This document shows, in pieces, positions 1 to 8,053 of a stretch of 32,744 nucleotides of DNA. Below the pieces are notes generated by a model. That model did not search any database. It was not told where the DNA came from and was given only the letters and a program-made list of their open reading frames with translations. Made by a program: the position numbers and the translations under genes. Within the stretch, counting starts at the first letter, position 1, and each line of letters starts with the position of its first letter. The stretch is taken from contig JASJCN010000015.1 of assembly GCA_030065975.1 (NCBI GenBank), forward strand, positions 1-32,744, in the 5' to 3' direction. The stretch is from Myxococcota bacterium (lineage in GTDB: Bacteria > Myxococcota_A > UBA9160 > UBA6930).

Positions 1-260
1 CACCTGCTGCGGGCCGTGGCCAGCCACTTCGACATCCCGCTCCTGCTCGAGCAGCAGGGCGCCTGGCGCGTCGAGACCAACGGCTCCGAGGAGGCGCGCC
101 GCAAGCTCGAGTCGGGCTCCCACAGGACGGCGACGTCCACCGCGCCCGACTCGAGCTTGCGGCGCGCCTCCTCGGAGCCGTTGGTCTCGACGCGCCAGGC
201 GCCCTGCTGCTCGAGCAGGAGCGGGATGTCGAAGTGGCTGGCCACGGCCCGCAGCAGGTG
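1..260. repeat. Perfect 117-bp inverted repeat at the window edge (probable fold-back artefact)
   Basis: Bases 1-117 are the exact reverse complement of bases 144-260, with a 26-base spacer at 118-143 and no mismatch. The arm at 144-260 is coding on the minus strand inside the solute-binding protein that starts at 749. The outer arm reads the same codons on the opposite strand and would give that gene a meaningless tail. A perfect repeat of part of a coding sequence that begins exactly at base 1 is what a template-switch or assembly fold-back at a contig end produces. A genuine inverted duplication cannot be excluded from the sequence alone. Confidence 0.9.
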
Positions 261-749
261 CTCGCTCGGCGAGGCCGGCGTGAAGGCGACCTTCGGGTCG
301 GCGGCGGCCTTGAGCGCGTCGATGTCCGGGACCTTCTCCTTGCGGGCGACGATGGCGTCGCCGCCCTTGGACTCGTCGATCACGGCCACGATGTTGGCCG
401 GGAAGCGCTCGGCCGCGCCGTTCTGCAGGTAGGAGTCCACGGTGGCGACGGCCAGCTCGAGGTCGCCCTCGCGCAGGGCGCGCATGCGCGCGGGGTAGTC
501 GGCGGCGTCGTCCTCGCAGCGCAGCCGGTAGCCCTGGTCGCGCATCCGCGCCCGCATCACCGGCGAGCAGAGCGGGAAGTAGCCGACCCAGCTGTCGGTG
601 CCGATCCGCACCGTGCCGGCGCTGGCCGACGCGTCGCTGCTCATGCGCTGCTGCCAGTCCTCGAGGGTCGGCCGCAGGAAGTAGAAGCCCACGAGGCCGA
701 GGACGCCCACCACCAGCAGGCCGAGGCCGGCACTCACGTGTCGCGGCAT
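118..749 (-). CDS. Membrane-anchored NitT/TauT-type solute-binding protein, 3' end lost
   Basis: The ATG at 749-747 lies two bases after the stop of the VWA gene, so the two are probably translationally coupled. Residues 7-25 form a single hydrophobic segment (LGLLVVGVLGLVGFYF), likely an uncleaved anchor. A periplasmic-binding-protein fold follows: RIGTDSWVGYFPL near residue 48, then ADYPARMRAL, LELAVATVDSYL and ESKGGDAIVA, which resemble NMT1/SsuA-type binding proteins. The credible reading frame runs to about 118, ending AVDVAVLWEP. Bases 1-117 then repeat 144-260 in reverse, so the C-terminus is missing rather than encoded here. No permease or ATPase gene accompanies it, so a sensing or envelope role is as likely as import. 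Ligand unknown. Confidence 0.75.
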
Positions 750-751
750 GC

Positions 752-1513
752 CTACTGGAACTCCGTGGCGCTGAAGTCCGGCGCCTCGGCGAGCACCGCC
801 GAGAGCCCCGCACGGAGCTCGTCCTGGCTGCGGGCCGTGCGGTAGAGCGTGCGGCCCGGCTGATTGAGCGAGTGGTCGTCGTCGATGCAGAAGCCGATGG
901 TGTGGACCACCAGCGGCGACTCGGCGAGCACCTTGCCCACGATCTCGCTGGGATCCTCGCCGTCGCTCGCGAGTCCGTCGGTCACCACCACCAGGTGATA
1001 CTCGCCGTAGCCGAGCTGGCGGCTCCCCTGCACGAGCAGGGCGTCGTAGGCGCGCTCGATGGCCGTGCGCAGGGGCGTCCGCGCCGCGGGCTGGATCTTC
1101 TCGAGGGCCGCCTGGAAGGCCGCGCCGTCCACCGGCCCGAGCGCCATGCGTTCACGGACGCCGAGGCCGTCGAAGGCCAGGAGCCCGAGCTGCACCTCGG
1201 GCCCGAGCGCGGACGCGAAGGCGACCAGCGCCTCCTTCGCCGCGTCGATCTTGGGGCGGCCCTCGGAGCAGCCCGCCTCGCGCATGCTCCCCGAGGCGTC
1301 GAGCACCACGTAGACGTTCGTGTGGGTGAGGTCGTCGGCGAGGGTCGGACCGTCCTCCTGGGCCGTGGCCGGCGGCCAGGGCGGGAGCATCGCCTGGGGA
1401 GGCGCATCCGGCGCGCCGGCCTCGCACCCCACCTGCCGCACCAGCAGGAACGCCACTCCCAGCAGGATCAGGTTGCGGGCCGTCTGGCGTTCGCGTCGGC
1501 TGCGCCTCGCCAT
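752..1513 (-). CDS. Membrane-anchored von Willebrand factor A domain protein
   Basis: A 253-residue protein. The basic N-terminus MARRSRRERQ is followed by one hydrophobic segment (about 14-26) ending at Cys30, then a Pro/Ala-rich spacer and a VWA domain at about 65-245. The MIDAS metal site is visible as DASGS (72-76) and VVVTDG with Asp179, and Thr146 in TPLRT may supply the third ligand, so divalent-metal-dependent protein binding is expected. The domain probably faces the periplasm. Its ATG overlaps the stop of the upstream SBP-OmpA gene by one base (TGATG), and its own stop is two bases from the next ATG, so the three genes form one transcription unit. Partner and function are unknown. 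VWA proteins often assemble or scaffold other proteins, so it may link the two binding proteins beside it. Confidence 0.85.
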   Translation of the reverse strand: MARRSRRERQTARNLILLGVAFLLVRQVGCEAGAPDAPPQAMLPPWPPATAQEDGPTLADDLTHTNVYVVLDASGSMREAGCSEGRPKIDAAKEALVAFASALGPEVQLGLLAFDGLGVRERMALGPVDGAAFQAALEKIQPAARTPLRTAIERAYDALLVQGSRQLGYGEYHLVVVTDGLASDGEDPSEIVGKVLAESPLVVHTIGFCIDDDHSLNQPGRTLYRTARSQDELRAGLSAVLAEAPDFSATEFQ

Positions 1514-3282
1514 CAGAGCGGCCGGAAGACGCTCGACTCCGCCTCGACCTGGATGATGCGGAACTCGACACGCATGTTGTCGCGCCACTCCTTCTCGTTC
1601 TTGGGCGCGCAGGGATCCTTGCCGCACATCCCCGAGCCGGGGCGCGTGATGCCGTGGCCCACCACCGCGAACTGGCTGCGGTCGAGGGTGACGCTCTTCG
1701 ACCGGGCGAAGCCGACCACGCTGTCGCGGACGGCGTTGGCGCGGGCCAGGCTCAGGTTCTTGGCGGCCTGCTGGGTGCGGCGGAGCACCACGTCGGGCTT
1801 CCCTTCCTTCTTGGCGCGCAGATAGCCGAGGGGATCGCTGTGGCCCTCGACCGTGATCACGGCGCCGCCGTAGGTGGAGGCCAGCTCCACCACCCGCTCG
1901 AAGGCCTCGCCGTACAGGCTCGCCGGGAAATCGTTCTGGTTCGGCTGGAAGAACACCTCGAAGGCGAAGAGCTCGCCCTCCTCGAGGTTGCCCTGCTGCT
2001 GGCGCCGGGTCACGACCTTGGCCACGGCCTCGGTGTCGAAGCGCGGTACTTCCACGCCCTGGGTCTCGGTGAGTCCCTGGGCGAGCTTCGCGTAGTCCCA
2101 GTTCGCGGCGCCCATGCGAGCGCCCGCGGTCGCGAGGCCGAGGACGCCGAAGGCCCGCTGGATCTCCGCGTTGAGCTTGCCGATGCCGCGGGGATAGTTC
2201 GGATCGCCGAAGAAGCGCACGTTCCCGGGGTAGCCGACCAGCTCGGCGTCGCCGAGCAGCCCCTCCGCGTCGGCCGTGGCCTGGGCGCTGTCGAGCAGGA
2301 TCTCGGCCGAGGCCGTGAGCGTCTTCTTGAACGCGCCGCCCTTGGCCTTGGCGTGGCCCTTCAACGACTCGGCGCCCCGCAAGAGCCCGTGCACGAAGCG
2401 GCTCACCTCGGCCCGGTTGGCCTCGAGGTAGTCGCTGCGCACGACGTAGAGGTCGGCGATGACGCGGTTGGCGGTCTTGGTGGAGAGCAGGATGCGGCCG
2501 CCCTTCACGGAGTCCTCCGCGCCGCTGCCCACGTTTCCGCCGGAGGTGAGGGCGAGCGCGTCGGGCAGGATCACGAAGGCGGCGTCCACCGAGGCGTCCG
2601 ACTGCAGGGCGGCGCCCGGCGTGTTGCCTTCGAAGCCGACGAGGTCCTCGACCCATTTGAGGGTCACGTCGCCGGGGCCGAGGCCGGCGTCCTTCAGCAC
2701 CGTCGTCAGATAGTCCACGTGGGGGCCGTAGGACTGCAGGGCGATGGTCTTGCCGCGCAGGTCCCTGGGCGAGCCGATCCCCGGCTTCACGACGAGGGCG
2801 TCGCCTCCCGCCGACCAGGTCATCTGGTAGATGGGCACCATCAGGGTGCGCGGGTCCTTCGCCGTGAGCCCCGCGGCCATGTTGAGCATGCCGAGCGTCC
2901 CGCGCAGGTAGGGCGTCTCGCAGCGCAGGTAGGCCTCGACCTGGCGGGCGAAGACGTCCTCGCGGAACAGCTCGAGGTCGAGCTTCTCCGCCGCGAAGAG
3001 GCTTCCCGCCGCGGTGCGCCGGGCGTCACCGTTGGCGTGGATGGTCGCGATGTCGCCGCCCCAGGTGATGAGCGGCACCCGGATCGGCTTGCCGCCCTTG
3101 CAGTCGCCGACCTGGGCCTTCACGACCCGGTCGAGGGGTCCGGCCTGCTGGTAGTCGACGGAGCGGGCCGGAAACGGCACGAGAGCGAGGAGGGCCGCCA
3201 GCAGCAGCGGCAGGCAAGGGGCGCCGTGCCGATGATGGCGGTGGTGGCGGTCGGAAGCGCGCACGCGCAGAGATCCAGTCAT
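1513..3282 (-). CDS. Solute-binding protein fused to an OmpA-like peptidoglycan-binding domain
   Basis: A 589-residue fusion. A His-rich leader (residues 13-19) precedes a signal-peptide-like core (PLLLAALLALVPFPARS, about 25-41). Residues about 65-340 look like a NitT/TauT-type periplasmic binding protein: LRGKTIALQSYG, then DVTLKW, and VVRSDYLEANRAEV typical of the second lobe. Residues about 439-578 are OmpA-like: FFQPNQNDFP, VEGHSDPLGYL, SLARANAVRDSV and NMRVEFRI. The protein would hold a solute-binding lobe against peptidoglycan. I chose the ATG at 3282 because GGGGAGGGG sits about five bases upstream. An in-frame GTG at 3285 is too close to that site. First gene of the SBP-OmpA/VWA/SBP unit. 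Annotation pipelines sometimes name such proteins phosphate ABC transporter substrate-binding/OmpA family, but no transporter is present and the ligand is not evident. Confidence 0.88.
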   Translation of the reverse strand: MTGSLRVRASDRHHRHHRHGAPCLPLLLAALLALVPFPARSVDYQQAGPLDRVVKAQVGDCKGGKPIRVPLITWGGDIATIHANGDARRTAAGSLFAAEKLDLELFREDVFARQVEAYLRCETPYLRGTLGMLNMAAGLTAKDPRTLMVPIYQMTWSAGGDALVVKPGIGSPRDLRGKTIALQSYGPHVDYLTTVLKDAGLGPGDVTLKWVEDLVGFEGNTPGAALQSDASVDAAFVILPDALALTSGGNVGSGAEDSVKGGRILLSTKTANRVIADLYVVRSDYLEANRAEVSRFVHGLLRGAESLKGHAKAKGGAFKKTLTASAEILLDSAQATADAEGLLGDAELVGYPGNVRFFGDPNYPRGIGKLNAEIQRAFGVLGLATAGARMGAANWDYAKLAQGLTETQGVEVPRFDTEAVAKVVTRRQQQGNLEEGELFAFEVFFQPNQNDFPASLYGEAFERVVELASTYGGAVITVEGHSDPLGYLRAKKEGKPDVVLRRTQQAAKNLSLARANAVRDSVVGFARSKSVTLDRSQFAVVGHGITRPGSGMCGKDPCAPKNEKEWRDNMRVEFRIIQVEAESSVFRPL

Positions 3283-3320
3283 CACCCCTCCCCTGGTGCT
3301 TGCCTGGTGTGATCGGCTCG

Positions 3321-3348
3321 TTCGGTCTCTTCGACCCGAAGGAGTATA
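3321..3348 (-). promoter_or_regulatory. Possible -10 element and short hairpin ahead of the envelope cluster
   Basis: On the minus strand TATACT (3348-3343) is a good -10 hexamer at the end of the crotonase gene, about 60 bases before the SBP-OmpA start. I see no convincing -35. Just downstream, bases 3340-3321 can fold (TTCGGGTC / GACCGAA with one bulge) in the leader. This may give the envelope genes their own promoter, separate from the crotonase gene. Weak evidence. Confidence 0.3.
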
Positions 3349-3351
3349 GGC

Positions 3352-4200
3352 TCAAGTGGCTTCGGGGTCGTCGGCGAGGGCGGCCCCGAGCTCGGCCACG
3401 CGCAGCTCTCCCTCCCGGGTCTGGCCGCCGATGTCGCCGAAACGCTGCATCCGGCGCCGCGCCTCGGGGTCGCGCAGCAGGCGCTGGAACAAGTGGTCCT
3501 CTTCCTCGAGTCCTTCGGCCAGGGTGCCGTTCGCGGCGTCGACCGCGCGCTTGGCCAGGCGGACGGCCTCGCGCGGATGCCGTGCGATGCGCTCGGAGAG
3601 TGCCGACACGAAGCCCCGGAGCTCGCTCGCGGGCAGAGCCCGGTTCAGGTAGCCCCATCGCTCGGCGGTCTCGGCGTCGAGGTCGTCGCCGCCCAGGACC
3701 ACCTCGAGCGCCCGGCCTCGGCCGAGCAGGCGAGGCAGCCGTTGGGTCCCGCCGCCGCCCGGAAGGATGCCGAGCGGCACCTCCATCTGGTTCACGACGC
3801 AGCGCTCGCGCGAGCCGAAGCGCAGGTCGCAGGCGAGGGAGAGCTCGCTGCCGCCGCCGCCCACGCGCCCGTCGATCTCGACCATCGTGATGGCCGGGGC
3901 CGTCCGGAAGCGCTCGCACATCTGGTGGAAGGCGTTGGGCCTTCCGCGCGGTGCGTCGCCATCGATCGGGAAGCGGAGGATCGCCTCGACGTCGAAGTGG
4001 GCGATGAAGAAGTCGGGGTCGGCGCTGCGCAGCACCAGCGCCTGGACGCGCTCGTCCTCGTGCAGCCGGGCCGAGAGGGTCGCGAGCGCGCCGAACAGCT
4101 CGAGGGTCATCAGGTTGATGGGCGGCGCTTCGATCGTTGCGATCCAACGCCGGCCGTCCAGGTCCCGCTCGAGTCGGATGCCGTGCAGTGCCTCGTCCAT
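3352..4200 (-). CDS. Enoyl-CoA hydratase/isomerase (crotonase) family protein
   Basis: A 282-residue crotonase, within the usual 255-300 range. The oxyanion-hole/CoA region is DGRVGGGGSELSLACDLRF (about 110-128), followed by MEVPLGILPGGGGTQRLPRLLG. Both acidic residues used by true hydratases are present (Glu119 and Glu140), so hydration of 2-enoyl-CoA or a related CoA-ester reaction is credible. The exact substrate is not. The ATG at 4200 has GAGGGAGA about eight bases upstream; a longer frame to 4263 lacks such a site. It is divergent from the CoA-transferase gene at 4305, with overlapping candidate promoters between them. The two may act on the same CoA thioesters, which is inference from context. 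Cytoplasmic. Confidence 0.9.
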   Translation of the reverse strand: MDEALHGIRLERDLDGRRWIATIEAPPINLMTLELFGALATLSARLHEDERVQALVLRSADPDFFIAHFDVEAILRFPIDGDAPRGRPNAFHQMCERFRTAPAITMVEIDGRVGGGGSELSLACDLRFGSRERCVVNQMEVPLGILPGGGGTQRLPRLLGRGRALEVVLGGDDLDAETAERWGYLNRALPASELRGFVSALSERIARHPREAVRLAKRAVDAANGTLAEGLEEEDHLFQRLLRDPEARRRMQRFGDIGGQTREGELRVAELGAALADDPEAT

Positions 4201-4234
4201 CCCGGATCTCCCTCGGCTCGGTCGCAGACGGTCC

Positions 4235-4244
4235 ATGATACGAT
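4235..4244. promoter_or_regulatory. Overlapping divergent -10 elements
   Basis: The minus strand reads TATCAT at 4240-4235 (five of six matches to TATAAT), with a -35-like TGGACC 16 bases upstream, about 30 bases before the crotonase start. The plus strand reads TACGAT at 4239-4244 preceded by TG at 4236-4237 (extended -10), with the CoA-transferase ATG about 60 bases downstream. The two elements share bases, so polymerase could serve only one gene at a time. Confidence 0.35.
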
Positions 4245-4304
4245 GGCGGCACCCCGGGTCCACGAGACGGCTCTTCGGGCCTGGGTGCGACCAAGGAGGA
4301 TCCC

Positions 4305-5504
4305 ATGACGGGACCGCTCACCGGAGTGCGGGTCATCGACGTCTCGGCCGTTCTATCCGGCCCGATGGCCACCATGCTGCTGGCCGACCAGGGCGCATCG
4401 GTCATCAAGGTCGAGCCGCCGGGCATCGGCGATCTGCTGCGGCTGTCTCCGTTCCGACGCGGCGGGCAGGGCGCGTTCTTCGTGAACGGCAACCGGGGCA
4501 AGCGCTCGATCTCGATGGACCTGCACAAGCCCGAGGGCCGCGCACTCCTGCTGCGCCTCGTCGAGAACGCGGACGTGTTCGTGCAGAACTTCCGCCCGGG
4601 AGCCGTCCGGCGCCTGGGCATCGCCGAGGACGACCTGCGCAGCGTGAACCCCGATCTCGTCTACGTCTCGATCAGCGGCTTCGGGCAGAGCGGGCCCTAC
4701 GCCGACCGTCGCGTCTACGACCCGGTGATCCAGGCCCTGACCGGCCACGTCGCGATCCAGAAGCACCCCGACGGCGGCGACGTCGACCTGATCCGCAACG
4801 TGATCTGCGACAAGGCCTCCGCCCTCTACGCCGCCCAGGCGATCACCGCGGCGCTCTACGCCCGCGAGAAGGGTGCCGGCGGCCAGCACGTCCGGCTCGC
4901 GATGATCGATGCCGGGCTCGCCTTCTTCTGGCCCGACGGGATGATGGCGCACACCTTCGTCGGCGAGGGCGTGCAGCCGGGCCCGACGATCTCGGAGCTG
5001 TATCGGCTGACGCCGACGGCCGACGGACACCTCGTCTACTTCGCCGCGTCGGACTCCGAGTTCGACGGGCTCTTTCGGGCTCTCGGGCATCCCGAGTGGA
5101 GCGAGGACGAGCGCTACAACACCACCGAGGCGCGCGTCGAGAATCGCCTGGAGCTCGAGGCGCTCGTGCTGGCCGCGTTCCGGAAGCTCCCAACCGACGA
5201 GATCCAGCGGAAGCTCGTGGCCGAGCAGGTTCCCGTCGCCCCGGTCCACGACCTCGAGAGCGTGATCTCGGATCCCCAGCTGGCCCACAACGAGACGATC
5301 CTCGAGCGCGACCACGGGGAGGCCGGCGTCGTGCGCGAGCCGCGACCGGCTGCGCACTTCGACAAGACGCCGGCCGAGCCCGCCCGTCCGGCTCCCCTGC
5401 TCGGCGAGCACGGCGACGAGATCCTGGCGGAGCTCGGCGTCTCGCAGGAAGAGCGGGACGCCCTGCGCGAGGCGGGCGTGCTCGCGCCATCGCCGGCCGG
5501 CTAG
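4305..5504 (+). CDS. CaiB/BaiF family (class III) CoA-transferase
   Basis: A 399-residue class III CoA-transferase, the usual size. The N-terminus GVRVIDVSAVLSGPMATMLLADQGA is the family signature, followed by IKVEPP, FFVNGNRGKRSISMDL and VFVQNFRPGAV. Asp169 (in VICDKAS) is at the position of the catalytic aspartate that forms acyl-anhydride intermediates in formyl-CoA transferase. ALYAREKGAGGQHV follows. The reaction is CoA exchange between a carboxylic acid and an acyl-CoA; donor and acceptor cannot be read from sequence. AGGAGGA stands four bases before the ATG. A nitroreductase follows 29 bases after its stop on the same strand, with its own ribosome site, suggesting a two-gene unit. Cytoplasmic. 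Confidence 0.93.
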   Translation: MTGPLTGVRVIDVSAVLSGPMATMLLADQGASVIKVEPPGIGDLLRLSPFRRGGQGAFFVNGNRGKRSISMDLHKPEGRALLLRLVENADVFVQNFRPGAVRRLGIAEDDLRSVNPDLVYVSISGFGQSGPYADRRVYDPVIQALTGHVAIQKHPDGGDVDLIRNVICDKASALYAAQAITAALYAREKGAGGQHVRLAMIDAGLAFFWPDGMMAHTFVGEGVQPGPTISELYRLTPTADGHLVYFAASDSEFDGLFRALGHPEWSEDERYNTTEARVENRLELEALVLAAFRKLPTDEIQRKLVAEQVPVAPVHDLESVISDPQLAHNETILERDHGEAGVVREPRPAAHFDKTPAEPARPAPLLGEHGDEILAELGVSQEERDALREAGVLAPSPAG

Positions 5505-5533
5505 GATCCGCTCTGCATTCTCGGAGGAGACCC

Positions 5534-6196
5534 ATGGCCCATCCCCAGCTCGACCTCAGCAACGACCAGCTGCTCTCGACCACGCGCGCCGTGCGCAAGC
5601 GGCTGGATCTCGAGCGGCCGGTCGAGCGCTCGGTGGTCGACGAGTGCCTGGAGCTGGCGCTGCAGGCGCCGACCGGCTCGAATGCCCAGGGATGGCACTT
5701 CATGGTCGTGACCGACGAGGCCAAGCGCCGGCGCCTCGGCGAGCTCTACGCAAAGGCCTTCGAGGGCTACGCCGCCATGCCGCAGTCGGCCGCCAACGTC
5801 CACGCCGACGACCCGAGCATGGAGGCCACCCAGGAGCGCGTGATGTCGTCGGCCAGCTACCTGGCCGAGGTGCTCGGCCAGGTGCCCGTCCACGTGATTC
5901 CGTGCGTGGCCGGCCGCGTGGAGAACGTGCCGATGGTGATCGCCCAGGCCAGCATCTACGGCTCGATCCTGCCCGCTGCCTGGAGCTTCATGCTGGCGGC
6001 GCGCGCCCGGGGGCTCGGCACCTGCTGGACCACGCTGCACCTGATGCACGAGAAGGAGGCGGCCGAGCTGCTCGGCATCCCCTTCGACGAGATCACCCAG
6101 TGTGCGCTGATCCCGCTGGCCTACACGAAGGGCACCGACTTCAAGCCGGGCCCCCGAAAGGCCATGGACGGCATCATCCACTACGACCAGTGGTAG
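5534..6196 (+). CDS. Nitroreductase family FMN-dependent oxidoreductase
   Basis: A 220-residue nitroreductase-fold protein, normal length. TTRAVRKRL (16-24) gives the basic FMN-phosphate contacts, and QAPTGSNAQGWHF (44-56) is the conserved family stretch. GLGTCWTT and LGIPFDE near the C-terminus match the flavin-contact segment. These dimeric enzymes use NAD(P)H to reduce nitro groups, quinones or other electron-poor substrates. The physiological substrate here is unknown. GGAGGAGA lies three bases before the ATG. It follows the CoA-transferase by 29 bases and faces the convergent alcohol dehydrogenase, whose stop is 13 bases from its own. Confidence 0.92.
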   Translation: MAHPQLDLSNDQLLSTTRAVRKRLDLERPVERSVVDECLELALQAPTGSNAQGWHFMVVTDEAKRRRLGELYAKAFEGYAAMPQSAANVHADDPSMEATQERVMSSASYLAEVLGQVPVHVIPCVAGRVENVPMVIAQASIYGSILPAAWSFMLAARARGLGTCWTTLHLMHEKEAAELLGIPFDEITQCALIPLAYTKGTDFKPGPRKAMDGIIHYDQW

Positions 6197-6209
6197 AGCG
6201 GGCTCTCCG

Positions 6210-7292
6210 CTAGTCGAAGGTCACCACGCTGCGGGCGACCTCGCCCGCCTTCATGCGCTCGAGGGCGCCGTTCACGTCCTCGAGGGGGATGCGCGCCGAG
6301 ATCATCTCGTCGAGCCGCAGGCGACCCTCCATGTAGAAGTCGACGAAGCGCGGCATGTCGATGCGGAAGCGGTTCGAGCCCATCATCGAGCCCTTGATGG
6401 TCTTGCCCTGGAGCACGATGTCGAGCCCCATGAACTGCACCATGGTGCCGATCGGAACCACGCCGACCAGCACGCAGGTGCCGCCCTTGCGGATCATGCT
6501 CGCCGCCTGGGTCACCGTCGCCTGGAGGCCGATGCACTCGAAGGCGTAGTCCACGCCGCCGGTCGCGCCGAGCACGGCGGCGACCGGGTCGCCGGCCGAG
6601 CCGTCGATCACCTCGGTCGCGCCGAGGTCCTTCGCGAGGTCGAGCTTCCAGGACATGGTGTCGACGGCGAGGATGCGGCTGGCGCCGGCGATGCGGGCGC
6701 CCTGGATCGCCGCCAGGCCGACGCCGCCGCAGCCGATCACTACGCAGGTCTCGCCGGGGCGGATCTGGGCCGTGTTGAGCGCGGCACCCAGGCCGGTGGT
6801 GACGCCGCAGCCGATCAGTGCCGCCCGGTCGAGGGGCATGTCGTCGCGGATCTTCACCAGCGCGTTCTCGTGGCAGAGCATCTTCTCCGCGAAGGCCGAG
6901 AGGTGCGCGAACTGGTGGATGCGGTCGTCGCCCTGGCGGATCCGGGGCGCGTCGTCGGGCGTGCGGTTGGTGGCGTCGCCGCCACAGAGGTTGGGCTCGC
7001 CGCGGAGGCAGTACTCGCAGGTGCCGCAGAAGGCGGAGAGGCAGCCGATCACGTGGTCGCCGGGAGCCACGTGGGTGACGTCCGGGCCCACGGCCTCGAC
7101 GATGCCGGCGGGCTCGTGCCCGAGGATGCAGGGCGGCGGGACGGGCAGGGCGCCCTCGACGCAGTGCAGGTCGCTGTGGCAGATGCCGGTGGCGACCGTC
7201 TTCACGAGCACCTCGCGCGCGCGCGGCTCGTCGAGCTCCACGTCTTCCATCACCAGGGGCTCGTTGTAGGCGCGAAGCACCGCAGCCTTCAT
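6210..7292 (-). CDS. Zinc-dependent alcohol dehydrogenase (MDR family)
   Basis: A 360-residue class-III-like medium-chain dehydrogenase. Catalytic zinc ligands are visible as Cys38 (GICHSD), His59-Glu60 (LGHEPAG) and Cys162 (LIGCGVTTG). The structural zinc loop has Cys89, 92, 95 and 103 (FCGTCEYCLRGEPNLC). The Rossmann motif is VIGCGGVGLAAIQGA (185-199), and Asp211 in ILAVDTMSWKL favours NAD over NADP. It oxidises an alcohol or a glutathione/thiol adduct; the class cannot be fixed further. The ATG at 7292 has GAGGAGGAG about eight bases upstream. A -10-like TATGCT at 7338-7333 could start its transcript. Single gene, convergent with the nitroreductase. Confidence 0.93.
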   Translation of the reverse strand: MKAAVLRAYNEPLVMEDVELDEPRAREVLVKTVATGICHSDLHCVEGALPVPPPCILGHEPAGIVEAVGPDVTHVAPGDHVIGCLSAFCGTCEYCLRGEPNLCGGDATNRTPDDAPRIRQGDDRIHQFAHLSAFAEKMLCHENALVKIRDDMPLDRAALIGCGVTTGLGAALNTAQIRPGETCVVIGCGGVGLAAIQGARIAGASRILAVDTMSWKLDLAKDLGATEVIDGSAGDPVAAVLGATGGVDYAFECIGLQATVTQAASMIRKGGTCVLVGVVPIGTMVQFMGLDIVLQGKTIKGSMMGSNRFRIDMPRFVDFYMEGRLRLDEMISARIPLEDVNGALERMKAGEVARSVVTFD

Positions 7293-7344
7293 GAGATCCT
7301 CCTCCTCGGCCGCGGCGGCGGCCTCGACCGGAGCATACCGCGGC

Positions 7345-7749
7345 TCAGCTTCGGGGGAGGGGGTCCTCGGTCTCGCGCAGGGTCACGAGGGCGAACGCGA
7401 GCATGGTCCCGTCGGGATCCAGGAAGCTCGTCTCGACCCAGACGTTGCGCCCGCGCTGGTTCACCACCCGGCTGTCCATCTCGAAGCTCCCGGTGATGGG
7501 CTCGAAGTAGTCGAGACGCAGGTTCAGGGTGGCCAGCCAGCCCTTCGGCCGCTCCTGGGTGGTGCGGAACGTGAAGAGCGCGATCAGGTCGACGTACGTC
7601 GGGGTGAAGCCGCCGAACAGCTGTCCGCGCGGGTTCTTCACCCGGTCGGGCACGTGGGCCCGCACGCGCAGATGCCCCTTCCCTTCTTCCAGGATCTCCC
7701 ACTCGTAGGCCTCGAGGAGGTCGCCGGCCGTGTGGCCGCGGCCGATCAC
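7345..7749 (-). CDS. PaaI-like hotdog-fold thioesterase
   Basis: About 134 residues forming one hotdog domain: LEAYEWEILEEG, then HVPDRVKNPRGQLFGGFTPTYVDL, where NPRGQLFGG corresponds to the 4HBT-family active-site loop before the long helix, then LRLDYFEPITGSF and a strand VWVETSFLDPDG. Family members hydrolyse acyl-CoA thioesters, which fits the CoA-ester genes upstream; the specific substrate is unknown. The start is uncertain. I give GTG at 7749 (GGAG nine bases upstream), which begins just before the domain. An in-frame GTG at 7833 would add 28 disordered residues and has a -10-like TACGGT only seven bases upstream, so a leaderless start there is possible. It shares a divergent intergenic region with the GST gene. 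Confidence 0.8.
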   Translation of the reverse strand: MIGRGHTAGDLLEAYEWEILEEGKGHLRVRAHVPDRVKNPRGQLFGGFTPTYVDLIALFTFRTTQERPKGWLATLNLRLDYFEPITGSFEMDSRVVNQRGRNVWVETSFLDPDGTMLAFALVTLRETEDPLPRS

Positions 7750-7833
7750 CCGCCCGGGCTCCGGACGCAGTCCGGGCGCACCCGGCCCGCGAACCCGGCT
7801 CCCCCTCGTGGACTCGTCCTCCGATCCGCTCAC

Positions 7834-8053
7834 GGCCCGCACCGTAGCAGCCGACCGCCGTCCACCCGCGGGGGGTGGGAACTTTCTCGGCCGGGGCTGT
7901 CTGTTCTCGTCTTCGCCGATCGTCTTCCAGTCGGGCCCGGCTCGCCCGCGGCGGCGCCATCCCCGGCACACGACCCCGTCCCCTTGGGAGTACCATGGCG
8001 GGCCGGGCCCGAAGCTTCTCGAACCCGGCCTCCCGGCCGGAAAGGAGTGTCCG
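7834..8053. other. Divergent intergenic region, thioesterase/GST
   Basis: About 220 non-coding bases (304 if the shorter thioesterase is right). Candidate -10 elements are TACGGT on the minus strand (7846-7841) and TACCAT on the plus strand near 7992-7997, neither with a good -35. No convincing operator, riboswitch or terminator was seen. Confidence 0.4.

Noticed and set aside
16-432. A plus-strand open frame across the inverted repeat
   Set aside because: It starts in the reversed copy of the minus-strand binding protein and continues antisense to the true gene, so it is a product of the fold-back.
1654-3312. A 552-codon plus-strand open frame opposite the SBP-OmpA gene
   Set aside because: Antisense shadow of a well-supported OmpA/SBP gene; composition atypical of real protein and no ribosome site.
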